Origin: Streptomyces guryensis
GTDB taxonomy: Bacteria; Actinomycetota; Actinomycetes; Streptomycetales; Streptomycetaceae
DNA: 64,000 nt
NCBI RefSeq assembly: GCF_021261325.1
Contig: NZ_JAJSBI010000003.1
Coordinates: 62,001-126,000, forward strand
Reading direction: 5' to 3'
Positions 18,809 through 27,136 of this stretch are shown here, in pieces. How positions within the stretch are numbered: the stretch's first letter is position 1; every line of letters begins with the position of its first letter. The position numbers and the translations under genes were made by a program. The notes beneath the pieces are model-generated. The model saw only the letters and a program-made list of their open reading frames with translations, had not been told where the DNA came from and did no database searches.

Positions 18809-19603
18809 CTATTTCTCCGGCAGCGGCTCCATAATGTCGTCCAGCCAGGCCCGCCATTCCGGTGCGCGGACCGGCGGAGCTGCCTGCAGCGGTCCTCCCG
18901 CCCAGCCCGTGACCGGGCGGATCCCGTGCAGTGCGTTCACCAGCCACACCTCACGGCCGTCCAGCTCGGCGACCGTCCGCTCGCGGTGGGCGATGCGGGT
19001 GCCCTCGCGCCGGGCGCGTTCCTGGATCAGGGCGACCGTCACTCCGGGCAGCACCGGCAGCTGAGGCGAGGGCAGGCAGAGGGTGTCGTCCTCCCACCAC
19101 AGCACGCTGCTGGTGGCCGCCTCCAGGACGATGCCGGAGGGTGCGACGAGCACCGCCTCCTGCGCACCCTCGTCGGACGCCCGTCTGCGAACCCGGGCCA
19201 GGGCGTCCAGGTCGGGGCCCTTGCGGCGAGGGACGGTACGCGGATCGGACTGGCCCGCCGCCCAGACCCGCACCTCCGAACCGAGCGGCGGCGCGTGCCG
19301 CAGCCGCAGCCTCACATGACGGGGCGTGAGTTCGACCCGCGGGAACCACTCGCCGCTGCGCGGCAGCGCGTCCGTCATGACCTCCCAGAACTGCAGCAGC
19401 CGGTACGACGGCGGCCCTCCGCACTCGCCGCAGGACCGTACGAAGCGCTCCCGGTGCCGGTCCAGGCCGCGCACCCTGCCGTCCCGTACCAGCCAGGAGT
19501 CCGCGACGAGCAGCGGTCCGGCGGTCCCCGCCTCCTCGACGGGCCGCAGCCCGGCGGCCGGCGACCATCCCCACAGGCCTTCCGCCACTGCCGGTTCTGT
19601 CAT
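18809..19603 (-). CDS. pabC: Class IV aminotransferase, probable 4-amino-4-deoxychorismate lyase
   Basis: 264 aa, fold-type IV PLP enzyme. The candidate PLP lysine is in VPRRKGPDLDALARVRRRA, followed by EAVLVAPSGIVLEAATSSVL, the usual region contacting the cofactor. In the context of pabAB four genes upstream, release of pyruvate from aminodeoxychorismate to give p-aminobenzoate is the likely job. The sequence alone would also allow a branched-chain or D-amino acid transaminase. GGAAAGG precedes the ATG. It is the last gene of the operon, 51 bp after the monooxygenase. Confidence 0.75.
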   Translation of the reverse strand: MTEPAVAEGLWGWSPAAGLRPVEEAGTAGPLLVADSWLVRDGRVRGLDRHRERFVRSCGECGGPPSYRLLQFWEVMTDALPRSGEWFPRVELTPRHVRLRLRHAPPLGSEVRVWAAGQSDPRTVPRRKGPDLDALARVRRRASDEGAQEAVLVAPSGIVLEAATSSVLWWEDDTLCLPSPQLPVLPGVTVALIQERARREGTRIAHRERTVAELDGREVWLVNALHGIRPVTGWAGGPLQAAPPVRAPEWRAWLDDIMEPLPEK

Positions 19604-19654
19604 GACCGCACCTTTCCGCCGCCGGGTTCCGCCACGGCCGTTCCTCCCGAGTGC

Positions 19655-20833
19655 TCAGTACCTTCCGCCCGCCACGGCCGGCGCCCCGCCCCGGGGCCCG
19701 TACGGCGCGTGCTCCAGCCACGATCCACAGGAGGGCAGGACCGGCGCAAGCGCCGCCGCCGCCCGCTGCCTCAGCCGTACCGTCCGGCGCCGCGGCCGCA
19801 GATGGTCGAGTGCGGTACCGGCCGCCGCGCTGTTGAACAGGCCCGCCGCGCGCCGCACTTCCGCGAACGCGGCGACCGCTTCCGCCGTCCCGGCCCCGAT
19901 CGCCTCCGCGGCCGCCGCCGCGTCCGCGATCCCGCTGTTCATGCCGCGCGCCCCGAACGGCGGGAACAGATGCGCCGCCTCCCCGACCAGCAGCACCCGC
20001 CGGTGTGAGTCGGTGAACGAGGCCGCGACCATGCGCAGGAAGCGGTACGTCGACACCCACAGCAGACGATCGGCGTATCCGTCGCCCACGACCGCAGGGA
20101 GCCACCGCCCCACCGCCTCCCGGGTCCCGAAGTCCTCCTGCGTGTCGTCGTCCCGGCACTGCAGGTCGATCTGGAAGCCGCCGGTGAACGGCACCCGCAT
20201 CACACTGCGACCGCCGACGCCCGGATGCCCGTAGTGGAAGATCCGCTCGGACGGCAGCTCGGCGCCCGGCAGATCGGCGATGTCGACGACCACGTGGAAG
20301 CCCTCGCCGCGCTCGCCCTCCATGGGGATGCCCAGTCCGCGCCGGACGGCGGAGCGTGCCCCGTCGGCGGCGACGGCGTACTCGCAGCTCCACTCCCGCC
20401 CGTCCGCGCAGGTCAGGAAGGTGCCCGTCTCGGTGGTGCGGACGCCCCTCACCCGCGCGTCCCAGACGAACTCCACCCCGGCCCGCTCGCAGGCGGCCCG
20501 CAGGAAGCGTTCGGTGTCGACCTGGCGCAGGCTGGTGAAGGGCGGCGGTCCGGAAGGGGGCGGGAAGGTGCGGGAGTACACCTCGCGCCCCCGGTAGAGG
20601 GTCCGCTTCGTCTGCCAGGTCCGGCCGTACGAGGTGATCTCGGCGGCCAGGCCGGGCTGCATCCCGTCGAGCAGCGCCAGGGTCTCCCGGTGTACGAACA
20701 GGGCCCGGCTGCCGGGCCGTTCGCGGCCCTCGGGATCCGCCTCCAGCAGGACGACCGGCAGCCCCCGGGCCCGCAGTCCGAGCGCCGCCGACAGACCCAC
20801 GGGCCCGGCGCCGACCACCACGACCGGGTTCAC
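19655..20833 (-). CDS. FAD-dependent aromatic monooxygenase (PHBH class A type)
   Basis: 392 aa. FAD-binding VVVGAGPVGLSAALGL at the extreme N-terminus, the DG motif as AVAADGARSAVRRGLG, and a third FAD motif LVGEAAHLFPPFGARGMNS, in which the usual GD is GE. This is the group of NAD(P)H-dependent single-component hydroxylases acting on phenols or aminobenzoates. In this operon, hydroxylation of p-aminobenzoate or its CoA ester is the natural guess. The GTG start overlaps the upstream stop (GTGA), so it is translationally coupled. Confidence 0.85.
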   Translation of the reverse strand: MNPVVVVGAGPVGLSAALGLRARGLPVVLLEADPEGRERPGSRALFVHRETLALLDGMQPGLAAEITSYGRTWQTKRTLYRGREVYSRTFPPPSGPPPFTSLRQVDTERFLRAACERAGVEFVWDARVRGVRTTETGTFLTCADGREWSCEYAVAADGARSAVRRGLGIPMEGERGEGFHVVVDIADLPGAELPSERIFHYGHPGVGGRSVMRVPFTGGFQIDLQCRDDDTQEDFGTREAVGRWLPAVVGDGYADRLLWVSTYRFLRMVAASFTDSHRRVLLVGEAAHLFPPFGARGMNSGIADAAAAAEAIGAGTAEAVAAFAEVRRAAGLFNSAAAGTALDHLRPRRRTVRLRQRAAAALAPVLPSCGSWLEHAPYGPRGGAPAVAGGRY

Positions 20834-22392
20834 GCGCGCGTGCCCGCGGCCAGCATCCGGCTGATCTCCACCCGTTTGACCTTCCAGGTCGCGGTCATCG
20901 GCAGCTCCTCGAACCGCCACTGCCGGGGCTCGGCCATGGCGGGCAGATCGGCGGTCGCCTCCCGCCAGCGCTCGGGATCGAGGGGCCGTTCGCCGCGTAC
21001 GCACACCACCGGAACCGGCTCGCGGTCCGCGCCGGGCACGATGACGACCTCCCGCAGTTCCTCCAGGCGCTCCATGAGGGCGTCCTCGACCTCCAGGTTG
21101 CTGTGCACGGAGTCGATCCGGTCGATCTCCCGGTCGATCAGATACAGGGCGCCCAGCCGGCTCCGGTAGCCCAGGTCGCCCATCTCCCACCAGCCGTCGG
21201 TGAGCTGACGGTCGTAGCGGTCCTGCATGCCGAGATAGGTGAGGATGCGGCCGCGGGTACGCGCCTCGATCCGCCCGGGGGTCCCGTGCGCCGTCGGCCG
21301 CCCGTCCGGACCGGTGACCCGGACCCGGGTGAAGCCCGGTATCCCGATCCCCACCCGCCGCCCGTCTGCGCGCGCCGCACTGCGCCGGGTGAACCACTGG
21401 AACGCGACCGGGCCCGTCTCGCTCTGCCCGTACAGCTGGATCAGCCAGGGCGTACGGCGCTGTGAGGCGCCCAGAAGCCGCCGTACGGTGCGCGGATGGA
21501 TCGCGTCGAACGTGGAGCCGTACGACCTGACCCGGGACAGCGGCGCACCGGGCGCGTCCGCCAGCTCCTCCCACAGCACGAAGGTGTTGGGGTGCGTCTC
21601 CACGATGCCGGGCCGGTGCCGCACCAGCAGCGGGCCCACCGCGGCCGGGTCCGGGTCGGTGATCAGCACCAGCGGGCTGCCGAAGTACAGGAGCACGCCG
21701 AGCAGATGGTAGAAGCGCGAGTGCACGAACGACATGTGCAGCGCCGCCGTCTCGCCGCGCGTCGGCCAGCCCATCGCCTTCTGCGGTACGAGCCGGTTCC
21801 ACATGGCGTGCGCGCAGTGCACGGCGAGCTTGGGGACACCGGTGGTGCCCGAACTGTGGGTGATGAGGGAGGGCTCGCGCGGGTGCAGCCGCACCGAGGC
21901 GGGAGGTTCGGCGCCGGCGTACTTCTCCAGGGGTTCGGCTCCGGGCGCGTCGTCCACCGACAGCGTCCGCCGCACGGCGAGTCCGACGCCCTTCAACGGG
22001 CCCTCCAGCTTGGCCCGGTCGGTGATCAGCCACGGCTGCCGCAGACGCTCCACCAACTGCCCGACCACCTCTGGGGCCAGACCCGGCGAGAGCAGCACGG
22101 GCACGGCGCCGATACGGGAGAGAGCGCAGGTCAGCAACATGATGTCGACGTTGTCCGTCTTGTGCACGACCACCTGCTCCGTGGGCCGCACCCCGGCCTC
22201 CCACAGCCGGCCGGACAGCTCCTCGACGACCTCGGCCAGCACGGTGTAGCTGAGGTCGACGCCGAGCGAGGGGTTGACGTCCAGCGGCCGGTCCAGGGTG
22301 ACGAAGACGGCTCCGTGGCGGTCGGCGGCCCGCCGGAACACCGGCCCGAGCGAGAAGCCGCGGTCGGCGAGCAGAGGGTCCTGCTGTCGCAT
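20830..22392 (-). CDS. AMP-forming acyl/aryl ligase
   Basis: 520 aa, ANL superfamily. Core motifs are the P-loop THSSGTTGVPKLAVH, LYGQSETGP, and WEMGDLGYRS; the C-terminal catalytic Lys is probably in MTATWKVKRVEI. It differs clearly from the benzoate-CoA-ligase-like protein upstream, so the operon has two distinct activating enzymes. Substrate unknown: an aryl, fatty or amino acid. I favour the ATG at 22392 because GGAAAGGAAGGG lies just upstream; a GTG at 22419 overlapping the previous stop is the alternative. Confidence 0.82.
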   Translation of the reverse strand: MRQQDPLLADRGFSLGPVFRRAADRHGAVFVTLDRPLDVNPSLGVDLSYTVLAEVVEELSGRLWEAGVRPTEQVVVHKTDNVDIMLLTCALSRIGAVPVLLSPGLAPEVVGQLVERLRQPWLITDRAKLEGPLKGVGLAVRRTLSVDDAPGAEPLEKYAGAEPPASVRLHPREPSLITHSSGTTGVPKLAVHCAHAMWNRLVPQKAMGWPTRGETAALHMSFVHSRFYHLLGVLLYFGSPLVLITDPDPAAVGPLLVRHRPGIVETHPNTFVLWEELADAPGAPLSRVRSYGSTFDAIHPRTVRRLLGASQRRTPWLIQLYGQSETGPVAFQWFTRRSAARADGRRVGIGIPGFTRVRVTGPDGRPTAHGTPGRIEARTRGRILTYLGMQDRYDRQLTDGWWEMGDLGYRSRLGALYLIDREIDRIDSVHSNLEVEDALMERLEELREVVIVPGADREPVPVVCVRGERPLDPERWREATADLPAMAEPRQWRFEELPMTATWKVKRVEISRMLAAGTRA

Positions 22393-22415
22393 GGGGCCCT
22401 TCCTTTCCGTGGTGG

Positions 22416-24026
22416 TCACCAGGCCCCCCGGCGGACCAGATGGCGGCGGAGCTTGCCGGTGGGCGTGCGGGGGAGCGAAGGGACGAAGCTGACGCTGCGG
22501 GGGACCTTGAAGGCGGCCAGGTGCTCACGGGCCAGCCGCACGAGCTCGTCCGCCAGACCGGCCGGCACGGACGCGACGGGTACGACGAAGGCGCGCAACC
22601 TGCCCATGCCGCGCCCGTCGGTGACGGCGACGACCGCCACCTCCCGCACCGCCGGGTGGAGCCGCAGCACGGCCTCCACCTCCAGCGGGGAGACGGTGAT
22701 GCCGCCGACCATCTCCATGTCGTCGGTGCGGCCCAAGTGGCGGTAGGCGCCGTCCGGTTGGCGGACCGCGCGGTCGTGGGTGGCCAGCCAGCCGCGGACG
22801 AGGGTGCCTTCGGTCGCCTCGGGCCGGTCGAGGTAGCCGGGGGTCACCGTCGGTCCGCGGACCCACAGTTCGCCCTCCTCGCCGTCCGGCACCGGCCGGC
22901 CCGCCCGGTCGCGCAGCTCCACCTCGAAGCCGGGGACGGGACGGCCGACGGTGCCCGGAGCGTTGTGGTCGAAGCTGTTGGCGCAGAAGGCGTGCCCGGC
23001 CTCGGTCGAACCGATCTGCTCCAGGACCGGCGCACCGAGCAGCTCGGTGATCTGCCGTCCCAGCCCGTCGGGCAGCCCCTCACCGGCCGACACCGCGGCC
23101 CGTACCGAGGCGAAGCATGCCTCGTGCCCGCTGCCCCGGTCGGCCACCAGCGCGGCGTACGCGGCCGGCACGGAGTAGAGCAGGGTGACCCGGTGCCGGG
23201 CGACCAGTCCGTCCACGGCGGCCGGGGTCGGACGCCGGTCGACCAGTACGGCCGAGGACCCGGAGAAGAGCGGGAAGACGAAGGCGTTGCCGAAGCCGTA
23301 GGCGAAGTACAGCTTCGACACCGACAGCGTGACGTCGTCCTGGGTGATCCGCAGCAGCCGCCGTCCGATGAGGTCGTGGTACGTCTTCGGGTCGCCGTGC
23401 GTGTGCACGACGCCCTTGGGGCGGCCCGTGGTGCCGGAGGTGTACTGGACGTACAGCAAAGTGTCCGCGTCCACCGGATGCGCGGCGGCCGGCTCGGCGA
23501 CGGGGGTGAGCGCGAGCAGTTGGTCGGCGCCGAGGCGGGCCCGGTCGGGGAAGCGGTCCTCCAGGCCCGGCCCCGTGAGGCACAGCACAGCCCGGGTGTC
23601 CCCGGCCATGAACGCGTGGTCCGCGGCGGGCAGTTCAGGGTTGAGCAGGACGGCCACGGCTCCGAGCCGGGCGGTGGCGAGGAAGGCCGTCACCCAGGCG
23701 ATCCCGTCGGGCAGCGCCAGCACCACCCTGTCACCGGCACGCACCCCGTGATCCGCGAGCACCGTCGCGGCCCGGGCCGCGAGCGCATGGACCTCGCCGT
23801 GGGTCCAGGCGCGGTGGCCCTGGTGGAAGGCGGCCCGGTCCGTCCACCCGCGCCGCTCGGCCAGCCCGGCGAGCTGGGCGGCGAGATTGCCCGGTGCGCC
23901 GGAGTCGGCCGGGGCCTGCGCGAGGCCGGCGGGAGAGTGCTGCGCGGCGGCGGGCCGGGACGCCCGGCGCTGCTGAGGAACGGCGGTCGCCCGCAGTGGG
24001 GCCGCCGCGGACCGCGGAGTCGTCAT
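22416..24026 (-). CDS. Benzoate-CoA-ligase-like aryl-CoA ligase
   Basis: 536 aa, ANL superfamily. P-loop YVQYTSGTTGRPKGVVHTHG, IGSTEAGHAFCAN, and the C-terminal SLPRTPTGKLRRH with the adenylation Lys. The arrangement KLYFAYGFGNAFVFPLFSG is characteristic of benzoate/4-hydroxybenzoate-CoA ligases. p-Aminobenzoate made by the neighbouring PabAB/PabC is the obvious candidate substrate, giving p-aminobenzoyl-CoA. An N-terminal Ala/Pro extension of about 45 residues is not conserved in the family. The ATG overlaps the pabAB stop (ATGA). Confidence 0.85.
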   Translation of the reverse strand: MTTPRSAAAPLRATAVPQQRRASRPAAAQHSPAGLAQAPADSGAPGNLAAQLAGLAERRGWTDRAAFHQGHRAWTHGEVHALAARAATVLADHGVRAGDRVVLALPDGIAWVTAFLATARLGAVAVLLNPELPAADHAFMAGDTRAVLCLTGPGLEDRFPDRARLGADQLLALTPVAEPAAAHPVDADTLLYVQYTSGTTGRPKGVVHTHGDPKTYHDLIGRRLLRITQDDVTLSVSKLYFAYGFGNAFVFPLFSGSSAVLVDRRPTPAAVDGLVARHRVTLLYSVPAAYAALVADRGSGHEACFASVRAAVSAGEGLPDGLGRQITELLGAPVLEQIGSTEAGHAFCANSFDHNAPGTVGRPVPGFEVELRDRAGRPVPDGEEGELWVRGPTVTPGYLDRPEATEGTLVRGWLATHDRAVRQPDGAYRHLGRTDDMEMVGGITVSPLEVEAVLRLHPAVREVAVVAVTDGRGMGRLRAFVVPVASVPAGLADELVRLAREHLAAFKVPRSVSFVPSLPRTPTGKLRRHLVRRGAW

Positions 24027-26311
24027 CGCACCGGCTCCTCACTGGTGGTGTGCGCCCGGCGGACGTCGGCGCGTGCCGACGTGTGCTGTCGCTGCTCCCG
24101 TATCCGGTCCGCGGTGTACAGGTTCAGGGCCCGCATCTGGGCCGCGGTCTTCAGCAGCATCTCGTCGTACTCGGCGACCGCGTCGGAGTCGAGGACGATC
24201 GCCCCGCCGGCGCCCAGCTGCATCAGCCCGTCCGCGAACACGGCCGTACGGATGACGATGTTGAGATCCGCGCCCCCGCTGCACCCGAGGTAGCCGATGG
24301 CGCCGGAGTACACGCCACGGGCCTCGGTCTCCAGCTCGTCGATGATCTCCATCGTCCGCAGCTTCGGCGCCCCGGTCATCGAGCCGCCGGGGAAGCAGGC
24401 GCGCACGCACTCCACCGCGTCCGTGCCCTCCCGCAGCCGCCCCTCCACCGTGGAGACGAGCTGGTGCACGGTCGCATACGTCTCGGTGGCCATCAGTCGC
24501 GTCACCCGCACCGACCCCGTCCGGCAGACCCTGCCCAGGTCGTTGCGGAGCAGGTCGACGATCATCAGGTTCTCGGCGCGCGTCTTGGCGTCCGCCGCCA
24601 GCGCGTCCCGCAGCCGGGCGTCCTCCTCGGGCCCGCCCCCGCGGGGTGCGGTGCCCTTGATGGGCCGGGCTTCGGCGACCCCGTCCCGGGTGATCCGCAG
24701 GAACCGCTCGGGGGAGGAGCCGGCCACGTCGACGTCCCCGAACCTCAGGAAGGCCGCATACGGGGCCGGGTTGACCCGGCGCAGCACCCGGTAGAAGTCG
24801 TACGCGTCCGGCGGGGCGGGTAACCGGGCGGTGTTCGTCAGACAGATCTCGTAGCTCGTCCCCGCCCGCAACTCCCGCCGGCAGGCCTCGATGTCCGCGA
24901 GATACGCCGCCCGGTCCCGCACCAGCCATGGCTCGGCCGCACCGAAGCGCTCCGCGGGATGTGCGGCGTCGGGCCGTCTTGCGCCCGCGGCGACGTCGCG
25001 GCTGGTCGCGCCGTTCCCCGCGCCCCTTTGGGGCGCTGTCGAACCGCCGCGGAGTTCACTGAGGCCGCTTACGCCTTCGGGGGCGGCCGAAACGAAGCTC
25101 AGCTGTGCCAGCGCGCCCTCCAGCCAGTCCTCGGCCTGCCTAGTGCCCTGCGGGGTGTCCTCCGCGAGACAGACCGCGTAAGTGAACCCCTTCAGATGGT
25201 CCACGGCGATGAGCCGGTCCGCGAACAGCCAGCAGGCGTCCGGTACTTCGGACGAGTGCCGGTTCGGTGAGCCGCAGTCGGCCTTCAACTCGTAGCCGAA
25301 GTAGCCGACATACCCCCCGGTGAAATCGAAGGGCAGCCCGCCGGCATCCACCCGACGGCTCGTCAACTGCCGTCGCAGATAGTCGAATACGCTCGCCGCG
25401 ACCTTGCGCGGCGGCCGTCCCGCCCGCTCGATCTCACACCGTCCGCTCCCGACGTCGTAGCGCACGAACTCCGCGAGCGGCCCCCTGTCGTCACCGAAGA
25501 ACGAGAAGCGCGAGAGCCCCTCCTCGACCAGCGAACTGTCCAGCCAGAACGCCCGCCGCGACGCCCCGTACATCCGCGTGAACGCGGCCTCCGCATCGAC
25601 CGCGCCGACGATCCGCCGGGTGTGCAGACGGTAGGCGGGAGTCGCCCGCCGAGGCCGGGGGATGGTCGCGAAGGGCGCGGGGAACGCGGCCGCGTCCGGG
25701 GTGACGGCGGTGTTCTTCGTACGAGTCCTGCGGGCCCGTGCCGTCGTGAGATTACGGAAGTTGACCAGCATCCGGTGGCCGTACTCGGTGAGCACGGACT
25801 CCGGGTGGAACTGCACCCCCCACAACGGCCGGCTGCGGTGCCGCAGCCCCATCAGGACCCCGTCCTCGGCCCAGGCGGTGGCCTCCAGAGTCTCCGGGAG
25901 CGGCTCGGACACGGCGAGCGAGTGGTAGCGGACCGCGGTGAAGTCCTGCGGCAGCCCCTGGAACAGGTCCCGCCCGTCGTGCCGGACCGCGGACAGGTGC
26001 CCGTGCCGTGGCTCCGGGGCGGGCGCCACCCCGCCTCCCTCGCCGAGCGCGATGCCCTGGTGGCCCAGGCAGACACCGAGCACGGGGATGGCGGACTGGG
26101 CCAGTACGGCGGCGCTGAGGCCGAAGTCGCCGGGCTCGGCCGGGTGCCCGGGCCCCGGCGACACCACGACGTTGTCGAATTCCGCGAGGTCCAGAACTCT
26201 GTCGCCGGCGTCGTTCAGCACGACGACCGGTTCCTCGCCGTTGACCTCGGCGATCAGCTGGAACAGGTTGTACGTGTACGAGTCGTAATTGTCGATGAGC
26301 AGGGTCTTCAC
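24023..26311 (-). CDS. pabAB: Aminodeoxychorismate synthase, fused PabA-PabB
   Basis: 762 aa. Residues 1-200 are a class I glutamine amidotransferase (catalytic Cys in GVCLGHQGIA, His/Glu in VQFHPES). Residues about 250-750 are the chorismate-binding component. ARPIKGTAPRG carries the Lys diagnostic of aminodeoxychorismate rather than anthranilate synthase. ENLMIVDLLRNDLGRVC and FPGGSMTGAPKLRTMEIIDEL follow. The GTG start has GGGAGGTGG upstream. An oddity: residues about 425-450, between the two PabB subdomains, are the in-frame translation of a dispersed intergenic repeat. Fused PabAB with a downstream ligase and oxygenase suggests a specialised pathway rather than folate supply. Confidence 0.93.
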   Translation of the reverse strand: MKTLLIDNYDSYTYNLFQLIAEVNGEEPVVVLNDAGDRVLDLAEFDNVVVSPGPGHPAEPGDFGLSAAVLAQSAIPVLGVCLGHQGIALGEGGGVAPAPEPRHGHLSAVRHDGRDLFQGLPQDFTAVRYHSLAVSEPLPETLEATAWAEDGVLMGLRHRSRPLWGVQFHPESVLTEYGHRMLVNFRNLTTARARRTRTKNTAVTPDAAAFPAPFATIPRPRRATPAYRLHTRRIVGAVDAEAAFTRMYGASRRAFWLDSSLVEEGLSRFSFFGDDRGPLAEFVRYDVGSGRCEIERAGRPPRKVAASVFDYLRRQLTSRRVDAGGLPFDFTGGYVGYFGYELKADCGSPNRHSSEVPDACWLFADRLIAVDHLKGFTYAVCLAEDTPQGTRQAEDWLEGALAQLSFVSAAPEGVSGLSELRGGSTAPQRGAGNGATSRDVAAGARRPDAAHPAERFGAAEPWLVRDRAAYLADIEACRRELRAGTSYEICLTNTARLPAPPDAYDFYRVLRRVNPAPYAAFLRFGDVDVAGSSPERFLRITRDGVAEARPIKGTAPRGGGPEEDARLRDALAADAKTRAENLMIVDLLRNDLGRVCRTGSVRVTRLMATETYATVHQLVSTVEGRLREGTDAVECVRACFPGGSMTGAPKLRTMEIIDELETEARGVYSGAIGYLGCSGGADLNIVIRTAVFADGLMQLGAGGAIVLDSDAVAEYDEMLLKTAAQMRALNLYTADRIREQRQHTSARADVRRAHTTSEEPVR
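24994..25037 (+). repeat. Dispersed hairpin repeat, copy 2, inside pabAB
   Basis: GTCGCGGCTGGTCGCG, then CCGTTCCCC and the hairpin GCGCCCC/GGGGCGC (25020-25026, 25030-25036) around TTT. It lies wholly within the pabAB reading frame, translated on the minus strand as APQRGAGNGATSRDVAAG, and closely resembles the intergenic copy at 58415. Confidence 0.85.
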
Positions 26312-26351
26312 CCGCCCACCTCCCTTGGGTCGTTCCGGGCCGGTGCGGCCG

Positions 26352-26930
26352 CTATGCGGTCCGTCTTTTGTGACGTCCACGGAGTGCCTGGAGCGGCGGA
26401 TACAGCCATTTCTTGAAGAAACGCTGAAGTCGCGGCATGAGAATCCAGGTGACGAGCGCAGTGACGCACAGACATAACAGCAGCGTGCGGACGAGCGGAT
26501 TGAGGCCGCCGAGATAGGGAATGACGATCAGATTGAACAGGAGCACCGGCGGAAACACCGCACTCATGTTGATGAACCACAGTTTCCATTTCGGTGGCGG
26601 GGTGGGCGCCTTCGGCGCGTTGGTCTGGGAGTCGAACCACACCTTGGAGCCCCGCACGCTCGTGCGCTCCATCTGCCGGGCGAACCCCACAGCCCATACG
26701 TCCCACTGTGCCCGCGCGGTCGAGTCCTCCCAGGCCCGCGCCTCTCCCTCGGTGGCGAAGCGATAGACCACATGCCACTCGGCCTCCTGGTCGACAAGGA
26801 CGCCACCCCCCAGGAAGCCCGGCTGCTGCGAGCTTGCGCCGAGCATGGCCCACCCCCACGAGTGGAACTCGGGCTCGCGGCCCGACACCACGTGATAGGC
26901 CACAGTGACGGTGACGGGATTACTGGTCAC
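26352..26930 (-). CDS. Membrane protein with antibiotic-biosynthesis-monooxygenase-like domain
   Basis: 192 aa from a GTG; a TTG 36 nt upstream is possible. Residues 1-95 resemble the dimeric ferredoxin-like ABM fold (VTVAYHVVSGREPEF, VYRFATEGEARAWEDS). Residues about 125-180 carry two transmembrane helices (FPPVLLFNLIVIPYL, TLLLCLCVTALVTWILM). ABM domains with a C-terminal membrane part are a known but uncharacterised family. It is the first gene of the pab operon, 40 bp before pabAB, so a role in oxidising or handling the aromatic product at the membrane is conceivable. Confidence 0.72.
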   Translation of the reverse strand: MTSNPVTVTVAYHVVSGREPEFHSWGWAMLGASSQQPGFLGGGVLVDQEAEWHVVYRFATEGEARAWEDSTARAQWDVWAVGFARQMERTSVRGSKVWFDSQTNAPKAPTPPPKWKLWFINMSAVFPPVLLFNLIVIPYLGGLNPLVRTLLLCLCVTALVTWILMPRLQRFFKKWLYPPLQALRGRHKRRTA

Positions 26931-26986
26931 GCCACCCAGTACGCAAGAAATCCACAGCACGTTCAAATATTCAACGAAGTTTTTTC

Positions 26987-27097
26987 AGCTGTCCGGAGCT
27001 GTCTGGATCGTGCCCCTTTGGTGGCCTTTCGGATGCCTTGATTCCGTGCGGAAATAAATGACCGCGTATAAACGACCGCGTATAAATGACCATGCAT
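26987..27097. promoter_or_regulatory. Putative pab operon control region with two tandem repeats
   Basis: This AT-rich 170-bp gap holds two arrays. A 10-bp tandem pair (AGCTGTCCGG, then AGCTGTCTGG) lies at 26987-27006. Three 14-bp units, consensus AAATGACCGCGTAT, lie at 27056-27097, the third diverging at its end. Both lie upstream of the minus-strand operon and look like stacked regulator sites. Confidence 0.55.
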
Positions 27098-27136
27098 CGC
27101 ATTTACCAGTGGACAAGCAGCCGGGCGGGCATTGGC

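Noticed and set aside
18951..20393. A 480-residue minus-strand frame across the PabC and monooxygenase genes
   Set aside because: It spans the junction of two genes with good motifs and ribosome sites in another frame, and is very Gly/Arg-rich.
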